From NCBI GenBank assembly GCA_020430675.1, contig JAGQJJ010000003.1, positions 1 to 28,356 of the forward strand: a DNA stretch of 28,356 bases. Reading direction: 5' to 3'. Within the stretch, counting starts at the first letter, position 1. Each line of letters starts with the position of its first letter. The position numbers and the translations under genes are program-made. This stretch comes from Myxococcales bacterium. Its GTDB lineage: Bacteria; Myxococcota; Bradymonadia; UBA7976; UBA1532. The notes below the pieces were generated by a model. The model was not told the origin of the DNA and searched no databases. It saw nothing but the letters and a program-made list of their open reading frames with translations. Positions 7,091 to 16,807 of the stretch are shown piece by piece.

Positions 7091-8656
7091 ATGGCGAATT
7101 CTCTCGTAATGAACTGTTCTCCCCACGAAATCCGCGTCGGGGTGCTCGAAGAAGGCCGCGTGGTCGAGATCTTCGTCGAGCGCCGCAAGGACGCGAGCCT
7201 GGTGGGCAACCTGTACAAAGGCCGCGTCACCCGCGTGCTGCCGGGCATGCAGGCGGCGTTTGTCGACATCGGCCTGGAGCGCGCGGCGTTTCTGTACGTG
7301 GCCGATGTGGTCGATCCGCGCCGCAGCCTGCTCGGCACCCGCGACGCGGCCACGTCGACGCTCTCGGAGGCCCGGCTCGATACCTTCAATCGGCCGATCC
7401 AGAGCCTGCTCAACGAGGGGCAGGAGATCATGGTGCAGGTGGCCAAGGAGCCGCTCGGCACCAAAGGCGCGCGGGTGACCAGCCATGTCAGCATCGCCGG
7501 GCGGCATCTGGTCTATATGCCCACCGTCGATCATGTGGGCATCAGCCGGCGCATCGCCGAAGAGGAGGAGCGGCGGCGGCTCAAGGAGATCCTCGAAGAG
7601 CTGGTGCCGCAGGGCGGCGGCTTCGTCGCGCGCACGGCGGCCGAGGGGCGCAGCCCCGATGAGCTGCGGGCCGACCTCGACTTCTTGCGGCAGGTCTGGA
7701 ACGACATTCTGACCCGCACCGAGAGCGGGCCGGCCCCGGTGACGCTGTACGAAGACCTCGATCTGGTGCTGCGCACGGCGCGCGATCTGGTGACGCCCGA
7801 GTTGGAGGCCATCTACATCGACGACGAAGCAGACCATGACCGATTGGTCAGATTCATGCGCCGCTTCATGCCGCGTTATATGGACCGGGTGCGCCGGTAT
7901 GAGGGCAAGGATCCGATCTTCGATGCGTTCGGGGTTGAGGTTGAGCTGAACCGGGCATTGGGGCGCAAGGTCTGGCTGCCAAGCGGGGGCTATCTGATCA
8001 TCGATCAGACCGAGGCGCTCTGCGCGATCGACATCAACACCGGGCGGTATGTGGGGCGGCGCAACCTGGAAGACACCATCCTGCGCACCAACCTCGAAGC
8101 CATCCACGAGATCGTGCACCAGCTTCGGCTGCGCAATATCGGCGGCATCATCATCATCGACTTCATCGACATGGACAAAGAGGCCAACCGCAACCGGGTG
8201 TTCACCGAGTTCAGCGACGCCCTGCAGCGCGATCGGGCCAAGACCAACATCCTCAAGATCAGCGATCTGGGGCTGGTCGAGATGACCCGCAAGCGGGTGC
8301 GCGAGTCGCTGTCACGGTCGATGTCGGAGCCCTGCTTCTATTGCGATGGCACCGGGCTGCTCAAGAGCCGGACGACCGTGGCGCATGAGATCTACCGGGC
8401 GGCGCTGCGCGAGGCCGAGGTGATGGATGATGAGCCACAGGTCTGCGTGGCGGCGCACCCGCGGGTGGCCGAGACGCTCGAGACCGAAGAGCGCTCGATG
8501 ATGGCCGAGCTGGAGGCGCGGCTCGACAAGCGCCTGGTGATCGAAGCGCGGACCGATTTTCATCTGGAGCACTTCGAGTTGAGCGGCACGCCCGCCGATG
8601 AGGACGAGGCGGTCAGGACGCCCGACGGCTCTCCCGCCCGGTCAGCAGCGCAGTGA
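7091..8656 (+). CDS. rng: Ribonuclease G/E family endoribonuclease
   Basis: A 521-aa protein of RNase G length, lacking the long disordered RNase E scaffold tail. It opens with MNCSPHEIRVGVLEEGRV, followed by an S1-type RNA-binding segment (LVGNLYKGRVTRVLPGMQAAFVDIG, about residues 37-61). The metal-binding aspartates of the DNase-I-like catalytic domain are visible in AIDINTG (Asp314) and IIIDFIDMD (Asp357). The zinc-link is PCFYCDGTG (Cys415, Cys418), which holds the dimer together. The enzyme matures rRNA and decays mRNA, preferring 5'-monophosphate ends. The start ATG 7091 has only a weak Shine-Dalgarno site. The gene follows the peptide cassette by 36 bases, so read-through is possible, but the function is housekeeping. 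Its last 44 bases overlap the convergent J-domain gene. Confidence 0.95.
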   Translation: MANSLVMNCSPHEIRVGVLEEGRVVEIFVERRKDASLVGNLYKGRVTRVLPGMQAAFVDIGLERAAFLYVADVVDPRRSLLGTRDAATSTLSEARLDTFNRPIQSLLNEGQEIMVQVAKEPLGTKGARVTSHVSIAGRHLVYMPTVDHVGISRRIAEEEERRRLKEILEELVPQGGGFVARTAAEGRSPDELRADLDFLRQVWNDILTRTESGPAPVTLYEDLDLVLRTARDLVTPELEAIYIDDEADHDRLVRFMRRFMPRYMDRVRRYEGKDPIFDAFGVEVELNRALGRKVWLPSGGYLIIDQTEALCAIDINTGRYVGRRNLEDTILRTNLEAIHEIVHQLRLRNIGGIIIIDFIDMDKEANRNRVFTEFSDALQRDRAKTNILKISDLGLVEMTRKRVRESLSRSMSEPCFYCDGTGLLKSRTTVAHEIYRAALREAEVMDDEPQVCVAAHPRVAETLETEERSMMAELEARLDKRLVIEARTDFHLEHFELSGTPADEDEAVRTPDGSPARSAAQ

Positions 8657-9080
8657 GCTCCTGATAGGCGCGGTTGATCTCTTGGGCGTGGGCGTGGGCC
8701 CGGGCTTCGGCGTCGGGGTCGTGGGCGAAACGGTCGGGGTGATGTTCGCGCATCTTGGCCCGCCATGCGGCTTTGACCGCGTCGAGGTCGGCGCCCGCGG
8801 AGATGCCCAGGGTCTTGTAGTAGACGTCCGCGGCGCGGGCGCGATCGAGCTGGCGTTGCGCCCGTTGGGCCTGGGCCTGGGCCTGATTGATCCAGTTGAG
8901 CAGGTCGCGTTCGAGCGCTTCGAGCCGCTCTTCGACGACGCCGCGCATCTCTTCGTAGGCGGTGCGGGCCTCTTCGACGCGGCGGCGGACGTTGGGGTTC
9001 TGCATGGCCGCTTCGGCGGCCGTCCGGCTGGCGTCGCGGGCGAAGCGTCCGACGCTGCGGAGCTGATCGAAGACGCTCAT
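8613..9080 (-). CDS. J-domain co-chaperone-like protein
   Basis: A 155-aa protein. The ATG at 9080 is preceded by GAGGAGGA, which supports this start over the longer open frame. Residues 30-80 are a charged, Ala/Arg/Glu-rich predicted coiled coil. Residues 86-145 are a C-terminal J domain with DVYYKTLGISAGADLDAVKAAW, HPD at 114-116 and INRAYQEL. The J domain stimulates the DnaK ATPase. No Gly/Phe region or zinc fingers are present, so it is not DnaJ itself. The start overlaps the preceding gene's stop (ATGA), making it the last gene of a PBP-fusion-J operon. The client is unknown. It ends 44 bases inside the convergent rng gene. Confidence 0.88.
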   Translation of the reverse strand: MSVFDQLRSVGRFARDASRTAAEAAMQNPNVRRRVEEARTAYEEMRGVVEERLEALERDLLNWINQAQAQAQRAQRQLDRARAADVYYKTLGISAGADLDAVKAAWRAKMREHHPDRFAHDPDAEARAHAHAQEINRAYQELTALLTGRESRRAS

Positions 9081-10600
9081 TCGTCCTCCTCGTACATCGA
9101 AACGGCGTGGCCCCGCCGTTCGTAGCCGCGCCCGCATTCGGGGCAGGCGGCGCTCTCTTCGCCCGCGGGGTCGACGCCCAGGGGCAGGCGCGCCCCACAA
9201 TAGCAGGCAAAGCCGTGCAAGCGGGCCGGATTGCCGTAGACCAGCCCAAAATCGGGCACGTCGCGGGTGACGACGGCGCCGGCGCCGATGAAGCAATAGC
9301 GCCCGAGGGTGTGGCCGCAGATGACCGTGGCGTTGGCGCCGATGCTGGCGCCGCGGCGGACGCGGGTGACCTGGTATTGCCCCCGGCGCGGCAGGTGGCT
9401 GCGCGGGGTGCCGACGTTGGTGAAGACCATCGAGGGGCCGCAGAATACGTCGTCTTCGAGGATGACGCCCGAGTACACCGAGACGTTGTTCTGGATCTTC
9501 ACGTTGTCGCCGATGTGCACGTCGCGCTCGACGACCACGTTCTGGCCCAGGGTGCAGCGCGCGCCGATGCGGACGGGGCCGAGCAGCTTGCTGAAATGCC
9601 AGACGCGGGTGCCGGGGCCGATCTCGACCGGGCCATCGACCTGCACGGTGGGGTGCAGGCCCGGGGCGGCGGCGGGCGCGGCGGCGGTCACCGGGCCGCC
9701 GGTGTCGAGCGACTGGCGGATCATCGCCATCACCTCCAGCGTCCGAAGCGCGTCGTCCAGGTCGCTGACTCCGGTGCGCAGGCCGTCGAGCGCCGCGGCG
9801 CAGGCGCGGTCGAGCGGGTGGTCATCGGCGATCTCGGCAACGGTCGCGGCGTCGGGCGTCGACCACCGGGTCAGCGCGGTCGATGGCGGCGCGCTCAAGT
9901 CCAGCCGGGCCGCAGCCAGGCTGCCGATCACCACGAGTTGGTCGGCCGTGGTCGGATGCAGCGCGCTGCGGTGCAGGGTTGCCCGGCCACCGTTGGCGAA
10001 GCGAAGGTGCGCGTGGCACCAGTCGATCGCTTCGATGCCGCGCAGGGCCGCGCCTTCGGCGTGCACGCGCTCCGGCCGGGCTCCGAAGAGGCGCAGCGCG
10101 ATGCCCAGATGCGCGACCGCAACCGGCGGGCCGCCGACCGAGGCGAAACGCTCGGCGGTCACGAGCTGAATGGTGCCCAGCTTGCCGTCGGCGACCCAGG
10201 CGGTCAGGCGTTCAGCCGCCGGGTGCGCGCGCCAGCCGTCGATCAAGCGCACCACGCGCCCACCCTGCGCCGCGCGCAGCGCGCGGACCTCGGCCGGGTC
10301 GAGCGTGTCGCCGCTCAGGAGCACGTTGCGATCGGCCTGCAACGCGGTCAGCGCCATCGCGCCTTGGGTGCCCGGCGGGGTGGCGAAGGCGAGGGTATCG
10401 ACCGCGTCGTCGGCGAGCACCGCGAGCAGATCGGCCCACGCGGGCACGCCGTGCGCGTTGGCGACGGCGCGGCGCGTGGGATCGAGGTCGCAGATGCCCA
10501 CGAGCGCGCCGCGGCCGGCAAAAAATGCTGCCATTCGTTCGCCGCGGGCGCCCGCGCCGATGACCGCGATTCGCGGCGAGGTCGTCAGACCGGGGTTCAA
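9077..10600 (-). CDS. Fused Gfo/Idh/MocA oxidoreductase-like and WbpD-like N-acetyltransferase
   Basis: A 507-aa two-domain protein. Residues 10-300 follow the Gfo/Idh/MocA fold: the NAD-binding GAGARG at 15-20, ICDLDPTRR at 36-44, and FATPPGTQG at 72-80. However, the position of the family's usual EKP catalytic motif reads SGD (96-98), so the key lysine is missing. Residues 315-465 are a left-handed beta-helix of hexapeptide repeats like WbpD/WlbB: RVWHFS, GQNVVVERDVHIGD, KIQNNVSVY, and IGAGAVVTRDVPDFGLVYGNPAR. A zinc-ribbon-like end follows (CYCG at 466-469, CPEC at 486-489), common in that family. WbpB and WbpD act in UDP-2,3-diacetamido-sugar synthesis for O-antigen, so a surface-sugar role is inferred. 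The start overlaps the PBP stop. No WbpE aminotransferase is nearby. Confidence 0.85.
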   Translation of the reverse strand: MNPGLTTSPRIAVIGAGARGERMAAFFAGRGALVGICDLDPTRRAVANAHGVPAWADLLAVLADDAVDTLAFATPPGTQGAMALTALQADRNVLLSGDTLDPAEVRALRAAQGGRVVRLIDGWRAHPAAERLTAWVADGKLGTIQLVTAERFASVGGPPVAVAHLGIALRLFGARPERVHAEGAALRGIEAIDWCHAHLRFANGGRATLHRSALHPTTADQLVVIGSLAAARLDLSAPPSTALTRWSTPDAATVAEIADDHPLDRACAAALDGLRTGVSDLDDALRTLEVMAMIRQSLDTGGPVTAAAPAAAPGLHPTVQVDGPVEIGPGTRVWHFSKLLGPVRIGARCTLGQNVVVERDVHIGDNVKIQNNVSVYSGVILEDDVFCGPSMVFTNVGTPRSHLPRRGQYQVTRVRRGASIGANATVICGHTLGRYCFIGAGAVVTRDVPDFGLVYGNPARLHGFACYCGARLPLGVDPAGEESAACPECGRGYERRGHAVSMYEEDE

Positions 10601-13158
10601 GGCGGCAGATCCTCGTCGTCGGCCGGCGACGGCGCCGGGGCAATGGGATCGAGCCCGCGCGGCGCGTCACCCAGCGGGTCTTCGGCGGGCTCGGCCGGCG
10701 CGGGCGCGATCGGGCGAAGCGTCGGCGGCAGCGGCGCGACGTCGATCGACGGCACCGCGACCGCCGGGCCATCGAGCGCGCCGACCTCCTCGAACATGAA
10801 GCGCCGCGCGTCGACCTCGCCCGCGGCCGGCGCCATCTCGGTCGGCGCGGTACCGGTGAGGAAGACCTCTTCGCGACCCTCATCGTCGGCCGCCAGATGC
10901 CGTTCGTCGGCGATGCGGCGCAGCTCGACGCCGTCGGGCGGCGGCGGCCAGTCGGGCCCCGTCTTTTCGACCGCCGCCAAATAGGCCTTGGCCACCGGCG
11001 CGGCGGTGTGGCCGCCCGACTCCTTGCGGCCGAGCGATTTCGGCGTGTCGAAACCGACCCAGACGGCGATGACCACCTCGGGCAGCAGGCCCACGAACCA
11101 GGCGTCGCGCGCTTCGTTGCTGGTGCCGGTCTTGCCCGCCAGCGGCCGCGGCAGGTCGGAGAGCGACTTTGCGGTGCCGTCGGTGACCACCGTGCGCAGC
11201 AGCGAGCGCATGACAAAGGCCACCGCGGGGTCGATCCGGGGCTCCAGCGGCAGCTCGGGCAGCGCGATCGGCCCCTGCGGCCCTTCGACGCGGGTGATCA
11301 GCCGCGGCTCGCCGAAGCGCCCGCCCGCGGCCAGCGTGGCGTAGGCGTTGGCCAGTTCGATGGGTTTGACCTCACTCGCGCCCAGCGCCACCGCCGGGCC
11401 ATCGGCCAGCGGCGACTCGATGCCGGCCGCGCGGGCGAAGGCATGCACCGCCGGCACGCCCAGGTCATCGGTCAGCGCGACCGCGACGCTGTTGATCGAT
11501 TGGGCCAGCGCGTTGCGCAACGAGATGGGGCCGCGAAATTTTCGCGTGTAGTTCTTGGGCTGCCAGAACTTGCCCTGGTGCACCCGCAGCGTCTCGGGCG
11601 CGTCGATCATGGTCGAGGCGGCGGTGTAGCGGCGGCTGTCGATGGCCGCGCCCCACACAAAAGACTTGAAGGCGCTGCCCGGCTGGCGCGCGGCGTGGGT
11701 GCGGTCGAACGGGCCCTGGCGGTAATCATCGCCGCCGACCAGCGCCAGCACGTCGCGCGTCTGTGGGTCGAGCACGACCACCGCGCCCTGCGGCGCGCCG
11801 ACCAGCGTGGCTTTCATGCGGTCGGGGTGGTGCGGCCCGTCGGCCCGCACGGCGACGGTGAGCACATCGCCCACCGCGTAGGGCGCGGCGCCATCTTCGC
11901 CGGCAAAGCGCGCGACCGCGCTGGCTGACACCCGCGCTTCGCCGACGCCCAACTCGACGATCAGCGCGCCATCGTCGACCGCGGTCACCCGGCCCTGCAC
12001 CGGCTCGCCGGGGGCCGGCGGCGCGTCTTTGAGCGCCTTCTTGCGCCTGGCGCGCCACGCTTCGGCCTTGGCCGCGGGCACCCGAGCCAGCGGCGCGCCG
12101 AACTTCTGCCGCGCGTCGAGGGCCCGCAGCCCACCGCGCAGCGCGTCGACCGCCGCTCGCTGCCGCGCCATGTCGAGGGTGGTGTGCACGCGCAAGCCAC
12201 CGGTGCGCACCGCCTCTTCGCCGAGCTGCGCCACCAACTCGGCGCGCACGGCGTCAGCGAACCAGCCCGCGTCGGCCACATAGGCCCGCGGCGGCTCGGC
12301 GACCGCCATCGGCGACGCCTCGGCGGCCTTCTCTTCGGCCTCGGTGATGTAGCCGTTCTTCACCATCATGCGCAGCACGAAGGCGCGCCGGTCGCGGGCT
12401 TTGTCGGGGTGCTTGCGCGGCGAGATGCGCTCGGGCGACTGGATCAGTCCCGCAAGCGTGGCCGCCTCGGGCAGCGTGAGGTCAGCGAGCTTCTCGTGGC
12501 CGAAGTAATACCGCGCCGCCTCGTGCATGCCGTAGCGGCCATGGCCCAGATAGATGGCGTTGAGATAGATGGTGAGGATGTCGTCCTTGCTCAAATGCGC
12601 GTCCAGGCGCCGAGCCAGGATGAGCTCCTTGGCCTTGCGGTCGAAGCTGCGCTCCTGCGAGAGCAACAGGTTCTTGACCGTCTGCTGGGTGATGGTGCTG
12701 CCGCTGCCCGTCAGGCGGCCGGCGCGCAGGCTGTTGTAGAGCGCGCGCAGCATGCCGGTGTAGTCGAGGCCCTCGTGGCGATAGAAGTCGGCGTCTTCGG
12801 CCGAGAGCACCGCGTGCACCAGCAGGTCGGGAATCTGGGCGCGGTCGACCACGGTGCGCCGTTCGTCGTACAGCTCGGCGATGACCGTGCCATCGGCGGC
12901 GAGCACGCGGCTGACCTGCGGCGGGCGGTAATCATCGAGCTTGCGCAGGTCGGGCAGGCCCTGGGCGTAGTACCAATAGCCGCCGACCAGCGTTGCGCCG
13001 CCGAGCAGCGCCAGCACCAGGCCCAGCTTCAGCCCCAGCTTGAACAGCCGCCAGGCCAGCGGCGCCTTGCGCGGCGGCGGCGCCGATTTGGCGGTCGCCG
13101 CGCGCTTCTTCGTGCTCGGTTTGGCGCCGCCCTTCTTCTCGGCGGGTTTTCGGCTCAT
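10597..13158 (-). CDS. mrcA: Class A penicillin-binding protein (PBP1A-type)
   Basis: An 853-aa bifunctional peptidoglycan synthase. A Lys/Ala-rich cytoplasmic tail precedes one transmembrane helix (about residues 43-65). The GT51 glycosyltransferase domain has catalytic Glu121 in LSAEDADFYRHEG, then GSTITQQ (153-159) and RRLDAHLSKDDILTIYLN. An OB-like segment (about 386-450, VQGRVTAVDDGALIVEL) separates it from the transpeptidase. That domain carries SAFK (Ser495-Lys498), SIN (554-556) and KTGTS (676-680). A proline/acidic tail follows residue 735. It polymerises glycan strands and cross-links stem peptides at the inner membrane. ATG 13158 has GGAGG upstream. It is the first gene of an operon with the sugar fusion protein and the J-domain protein. 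The name follows the family; mrcA versus ponA is only nomenclature. Confidence 0.95.
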   Translation of the reverse strand: MSRKPAEKKGGAKPSTKKRAATAKSAPPPRKAPLAWRLFKLGLKLGLVLALLGGATLVGGYWYYAQGLPDLRKLDDYRPPQVSRVLAADGTVIAELYDERRTVVDRAQIPDLLVHAVLSAEDADFYRHEGLDYTGMLRALYNSLRAGRLTGSGSTITQQTVKNLLLSQERSFDRKAKELILARRLDAHLSKDDILTIYLNAIYLGHGRYGMHEAARYYFGHEKLADLTLPEAATLAGLIQSPERISPRKHPDKARDRRAFVLRMMVKNGYITEAEEKAAEASPMAVAEPPRAYVADAGWFADAVRAELVAQLGEEAVRTGGLRVHTTLDMARQRAAVDALRGGLRALDARQKFGAPLARVPAAKAEAWRARRKKALKDAPPAPGEPVQGRVTAVDDGALIVELGVGEARVSASAVARFAGEDGAAPYAVGDVLTVAVRADGPHHPDRMKATLVGAPQGAVVVLDPQTRDVLALVGGDDYRQGPFDRTHAARQPGSAFKSFVWGAAIDSRRYTAASTMIDAPETLRVHQGKFWQPKNYTRKFRGPISLRNALAQSINSVAVALTDDLGVPAVHAFARAAGIESPLADGPAVALGASEVKPIELANAYATLAAGGRFGEPRLITRVEGPQGPIALPELPLEPRIDPAVAFVMRSLLRTVVTDGTAKSLSDLPRPLAGKTGTSNEARDAWFVGLLPEVVIAVWVGFDTPKSLGRKESGGHTAAPVAKAYLAAVEKTGPDWPPPPDGVELRRIADERHLAADDEGREEVFLTGTAPTEMAPAAGEVDARRFMFEEVGALDGPAVAVPSIDVAPLPPTLRPIAPAPAEPAEDPLGDAPRGLDPIAPAPSPADDEDLPP

Positions 13159-13226
13159 TCCGCCTCCGCACTTGCGTCTGTCGATTGCCTGTGCGACTTC
13201 GGAGTGAACCGACAGGCAGCAGCACC

Positions 13227-13508
13227 ATGGAATCGAGAATCGAGCGATACATGTTCCGCGTGCAGTTCCGCAATCGCATGGGCGATTACCGGGGGCGCAT
13301 CTACCGCGACGAAGAAGAACGCCTGACGCTGCAGATGTGGATGGAGGCGCCCGAGCAGCACAACATCCTGCTCGAAGTGGCGCCGCATACCGATCGCGAC
13401 CTGCTCTGGAAGCACTTCCACCAACTCTGTGCCTTCCGCGGCGTCAAGCCGCTGGAGTACCGCCGGGTCGACCCGCTCGGCGAATGGCAGCCGGTGCCCG
13501 GGGCCTAA
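13227..13508 (+). CDS. Small unknown protein (93 aa)
   Basis: I do not recognise this protein. From ATG 13227 it encodes 93 charged residues with no signal peptide or membrane helix. It has an alternating pattern (RYMFRVQFRNRMGDYRGRIYRDEEERLTLQMWMEA) that looks like beta strands, then an acidic/aromatic helix (HTDRDLLWKHFHQL). ATG 13251 is another possible start; neither has a strong Shine-Dalgarno site. It is divergent from the PBP gene with 68 bases between them, so the two could share a promoter region. Its TAA overlaps the TAG of the convergent rlmH gene (CTAA at 13505-13508). GC bias at third positions and the snug fit between genes support that it is real. Confidence 0.6.
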   Translation: MESRIERYMFRVQFRNRMGDYRGRIYRDEEERLTLQMWMEAPEQHNILLEVAPHTDRDLLWKHFHQLCAFRGVKPLEYRRVDPLGEWQPVPGA

Positions 13509-13975
13509 TCGCGGTGATAAGGCAGGCCGTCGAGGATGGCCGCCGCGCGATAGAGCTGCTCGGCGAGCACCAGCCGGGCCAGCTCATGGCTCATCGTCAA
13601 CTTGCCCAGCGCCCAGACCTCGTCAGCCGAATCTCGCAGCGTGGGGTCGAGGCCGTCGGGGCCGCCGATCACGAACGCCACCGCCGCGGCGCCTTCGTCC
13701 CGCTGCCGTCCCAGCCACTCGGCGAATCCGCGGCTGCTCCATTGCCGGCCGCGTTCGTCGAGCGCCACCACCCGGGCCCCCGCCGGCACCGCCGCGCGCA
13801 GGGCTTCGGCCTCGGCCGCCTTCCAGCGGGCCGCCTGTCCGCCGCGCCGATGGGCGTCGCGCACCTCATGCAGTTGCAGGCTGAAGTGGTGGCCGACGCG
13901 GCCGAAAAAATCGGCGCATCCGGTGCGGGCGAACTCGGCTTTGAGGCGACCGACCGCGATGACGTGCAGCTTCAC
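13505..13975 (-). CDS. rlmH: 23S rRNA pseudouridine-1915 N3-methyltransferase
   Basis: A 156-aa SPOUT methyltransferase of the usual RlmH length. It begins MKLHVIAVGRLK. It carries the SAM-binding knot sequence FVIGGPDGL (about residues 101-109) and the family's C-terminal signature MSHELARLVLAEQLYRA...GLPYHR. RlmH uses SAM to methylate pseudouridine 1915 in helix 69 of 23S rRNA on the assembled 70S ribosome. It is the last gene of proA-rsfS-rlmH, and its start overlaps the rsfS stop by four bases, a common pairing with rsfS in bacteria. Confidence 0.95.
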   Translation of the reverse strand: MKLHVIAVGRLKAEFARTGCADFFGRVGHHFSLQLHEVRDAHRRGGQAARWKAAEAEALRAAVPAGARVVALDERGRQWSSRGFAEWLGRQRDEGAAAVAFVIGGPDGLDPTLRDSADEVWALGKLTMSHELARLVLAEQLYRAAAILDGLPYHRD

Positions 13976-14349
13976 GTCGCCGCTTTGGCCGCCGGTTCGG
14001 CTGCGGGCAACGACACGCGCGGCGCGTCCTGCCAGAGCCCCTCGAGGTCGTAGAAGTCGCGCTCTTCCTCGTGGAAGACGTGCACCACCACGTCGCCGTA
14101 GTCGAGCAGCGCCCAGCGCGCCCGGCCGCCGAGGCCTTCAGTGCCCAGCGGACGCACGCGGCGGTCGGTGCGGGCGGTACGCACCAGGTGGTCGGCGATG
14201 GCCTGCACCTGTCGCTCGCTGCGCGCGCTGCACAAGACGAAGTACGACGTGTAGCCGACCAGGGCCTCCACATCGAGCACCAGCAGATCGAAGCCCTTCT
14301 TGTCGCGCGCCAAAGCGGCCAGATAACGGGCGAGTTCCAGCGGTTCCAT
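13972..14349 (-). CDS. rsfS: Ribosome silencing factor RsfS
   Basis: A 125-aa protein of the RsfS/Iojap family. Visible family motifs are DLLVLDVEALVGYTSYFVLCSA (about residues 21-42), the Gln/Asp helix ERQVQAIADHLV, and the C-terminal WALLDYGDVVVHVFHEEERDFYDLEGLW. RsfS binds ribosomal protein L14 and blocks joining of the 30S and 50S subunits in starvation. It sits directly after proA, with no bases between the proA stop and its ATG, and overlaps rlmH. The nadD gene that often lies between proA and rsfS is absent. The alanine-rich tail after residue 110 is an extension. Confidence 0.94.
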   Translation of the reverse strand: MEPLELARYLAALARDKKGFDLLVLDVEALVGYTSYFVLCSARSERQVQAIADHLVRTARTDRRVRPLGTEGLGGRARWALLDYGDVVVHVFHEEERDFYDLEGLWQDAPRVSLPAAEPAAKAAT

Positions 14350-15606
<1,257 letters not shown>

Positions 15607-15738
15607 CGCTTCCCCTTCTCTGCTCGACCGCGACCGCGCATCATGCCAGAGAGCGGTGGCAAGATACCAGCCCGTGCGGCGCCGCGCGCAAAATGGAGCG
15701 CGCGGGCGCAACGATAAGTTCGTCTCTGCCCACGAGGG

Positions 15739-15747
15739 TGCTAGACT
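15739..15747 (+). promoter_or_regulatory. Possible extended -10 promoter element
   Basis: TGcTAGACT fits an extended -10 (TGn followed by a TAnnnT hexamer) in the 148-base space between the divergent proA gene and the gene at 15755. Transcription would begin around 15754, so the message would be nearly leaderless, and I see no Shine-Dalgarno site before ATG 15755. The -35 region is poor (TTCGTC at 15719). This is a weak call from pattern only. Confidence 0.25.
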
Positions 15748-15754
15748 GCCCGCC

Positions 15755-16744
15755 ATGGACGCACGACGGTTGGACATGCAGGCATGGGAGGCGGTTTTCG
15801 ACGACCTCGGCCTCCTCCTCGACGCGATCCGCACGCGCTACGAGCCCACGCTGCTCGCCCCGTTGCAACACCGCATGGCGGTGGTCTGTCTGCGGCGGGC
15901 GGCCCTCGATGATCTGGAGGCCGTGCGCAAGAGCCTGGGGGCGGGTGAGACCCAGGAAGCCGTGCTGCGGCAGCTCGACAAACAGCTCGAAGGCGATCCG
16001 AGCGCGCGGCCGGTGCTTGAGGCCATCCGACCGACCGGGCGCGCTCAGGCGATGCAGCTCATCAATGAGGCGCTGGAGGGTGATCCCGACCATGCGCCGT
16101 CGCTGCGTGCCGCGGTCGCGCTGGCCAGCGTCGCTGGCAACTGGCCCGAGGTGGTCACCTGGCTCGAACGCCTGACGCACCACGAAGAGGGCAAGGCCGC
16201 CGGCCAGACATGGCAGCAGCTCGGCGACATCCACTGGCGCAAGCTCTCGGCGCCCAAAGCCGCCCGCCCTTGCTACGTCGAAGCCCGCCAGTATCTGGGC
16301 GACGAGCCCAAGCTGCTCGACAAGCAGCTCAAGCTCGATCTTGAGCTGGAGAACTGGGAAGACGCGATCCAGACGTGCTTTGGCCTCATCGCCCATATGC
16401 GGCGCCGACCCGGGCGTCCCGAGATGGCGGTCACCTATATGCTGACCATGGGCGAGATTCACGTCTATGGCATGCGTCAGCCCAGCATCGCCCTGGCCTA
16501 TTACCTGATGGCCATGGATACGCTGCCCGACTACGACCTGACCTATACGCTGCTGCAAGAGCTGCTGCAGACCAACCCCTGGGCGGAGCTTGAGCCGCGG
16601 CTCGACGCGCTGCCCGAGGAGCAGGCGCAGTTGATCGCGCAGCCGCTCGATCTGCTCAAGGCGGCGATCGGCACGCATCGCGACAATGCGCCCGCCGTGG
16701 TCAAGACCTTCCGCGAGTCGATGAGCAGCCGCGCGCGGCGCTGA
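15755..16744 (+). CDS. Helical-repeat (TPR-like) protein of unknown function
   Basis: A 329-aa soluble protein without signal peptide or membrane helix. It is almost entirely helical, with paired-helix units resembling tetratricopeptide repeats: AMQLINEALEGDPDHAPSLRAAVALA (about residues 103-128), NWPEVVTWLERLTHHEE, TWQQLGDIHWRKLSAPKAARPCYVEA, NWEDAIQTCFGLIAHM, and MRQPSIALAYYLMAMDTLPDY. Such folds hold partner proteins. ATG 15755 is chosen because the upstream frame crosses the proA control region and start. It reads away from proA and is followed 63 bases later by the oxidoreductase gene on the same strand. I cannot name a partner. Confidence 0.8.
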   Translation: MDARRLDMQAWEAVFDDLGLLLDAIRTRYEPTLLAPLQHRMAVVCLRRAALDDLEAVRKSLGAGETQEAVLRQLDKQLEGDPSARPVLEAIRPTGRAQAMQLINEALEGDPDHAPSLRAAVALASVAGNWPEVVTWLERLTHHEEGKAAGQTWQQLGDIHWRKLSAPKAARPCYVEARQYLGDEPKLLDKQLKLDLELENWEDAIQTCFGLIAHMRRRPGRPEMAVTYMLTMGEIHVYGMRQPSIALAYYLMAMDTLPDYDLTYTLLQELLQTNPWAELEPRLDALPEEQAQLIAQPLDLLKAAIGTHRDNAPAVVKTFRESMSSRARR

Positions 16745-16807
16745 GCAAAGGCGCATCCGTCGGGCACTGCCGCGCATCGACCTCCCGCCAACCGCGCGGA
16801 GGATGTC

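Noticed and set aside
9107..10984. 625-codon plus-strand frame across the sugar fusion and the PBP end
   Set aside because: It crosses the boundary of two well-supported minus-strand genes and shows no domain or start signal.
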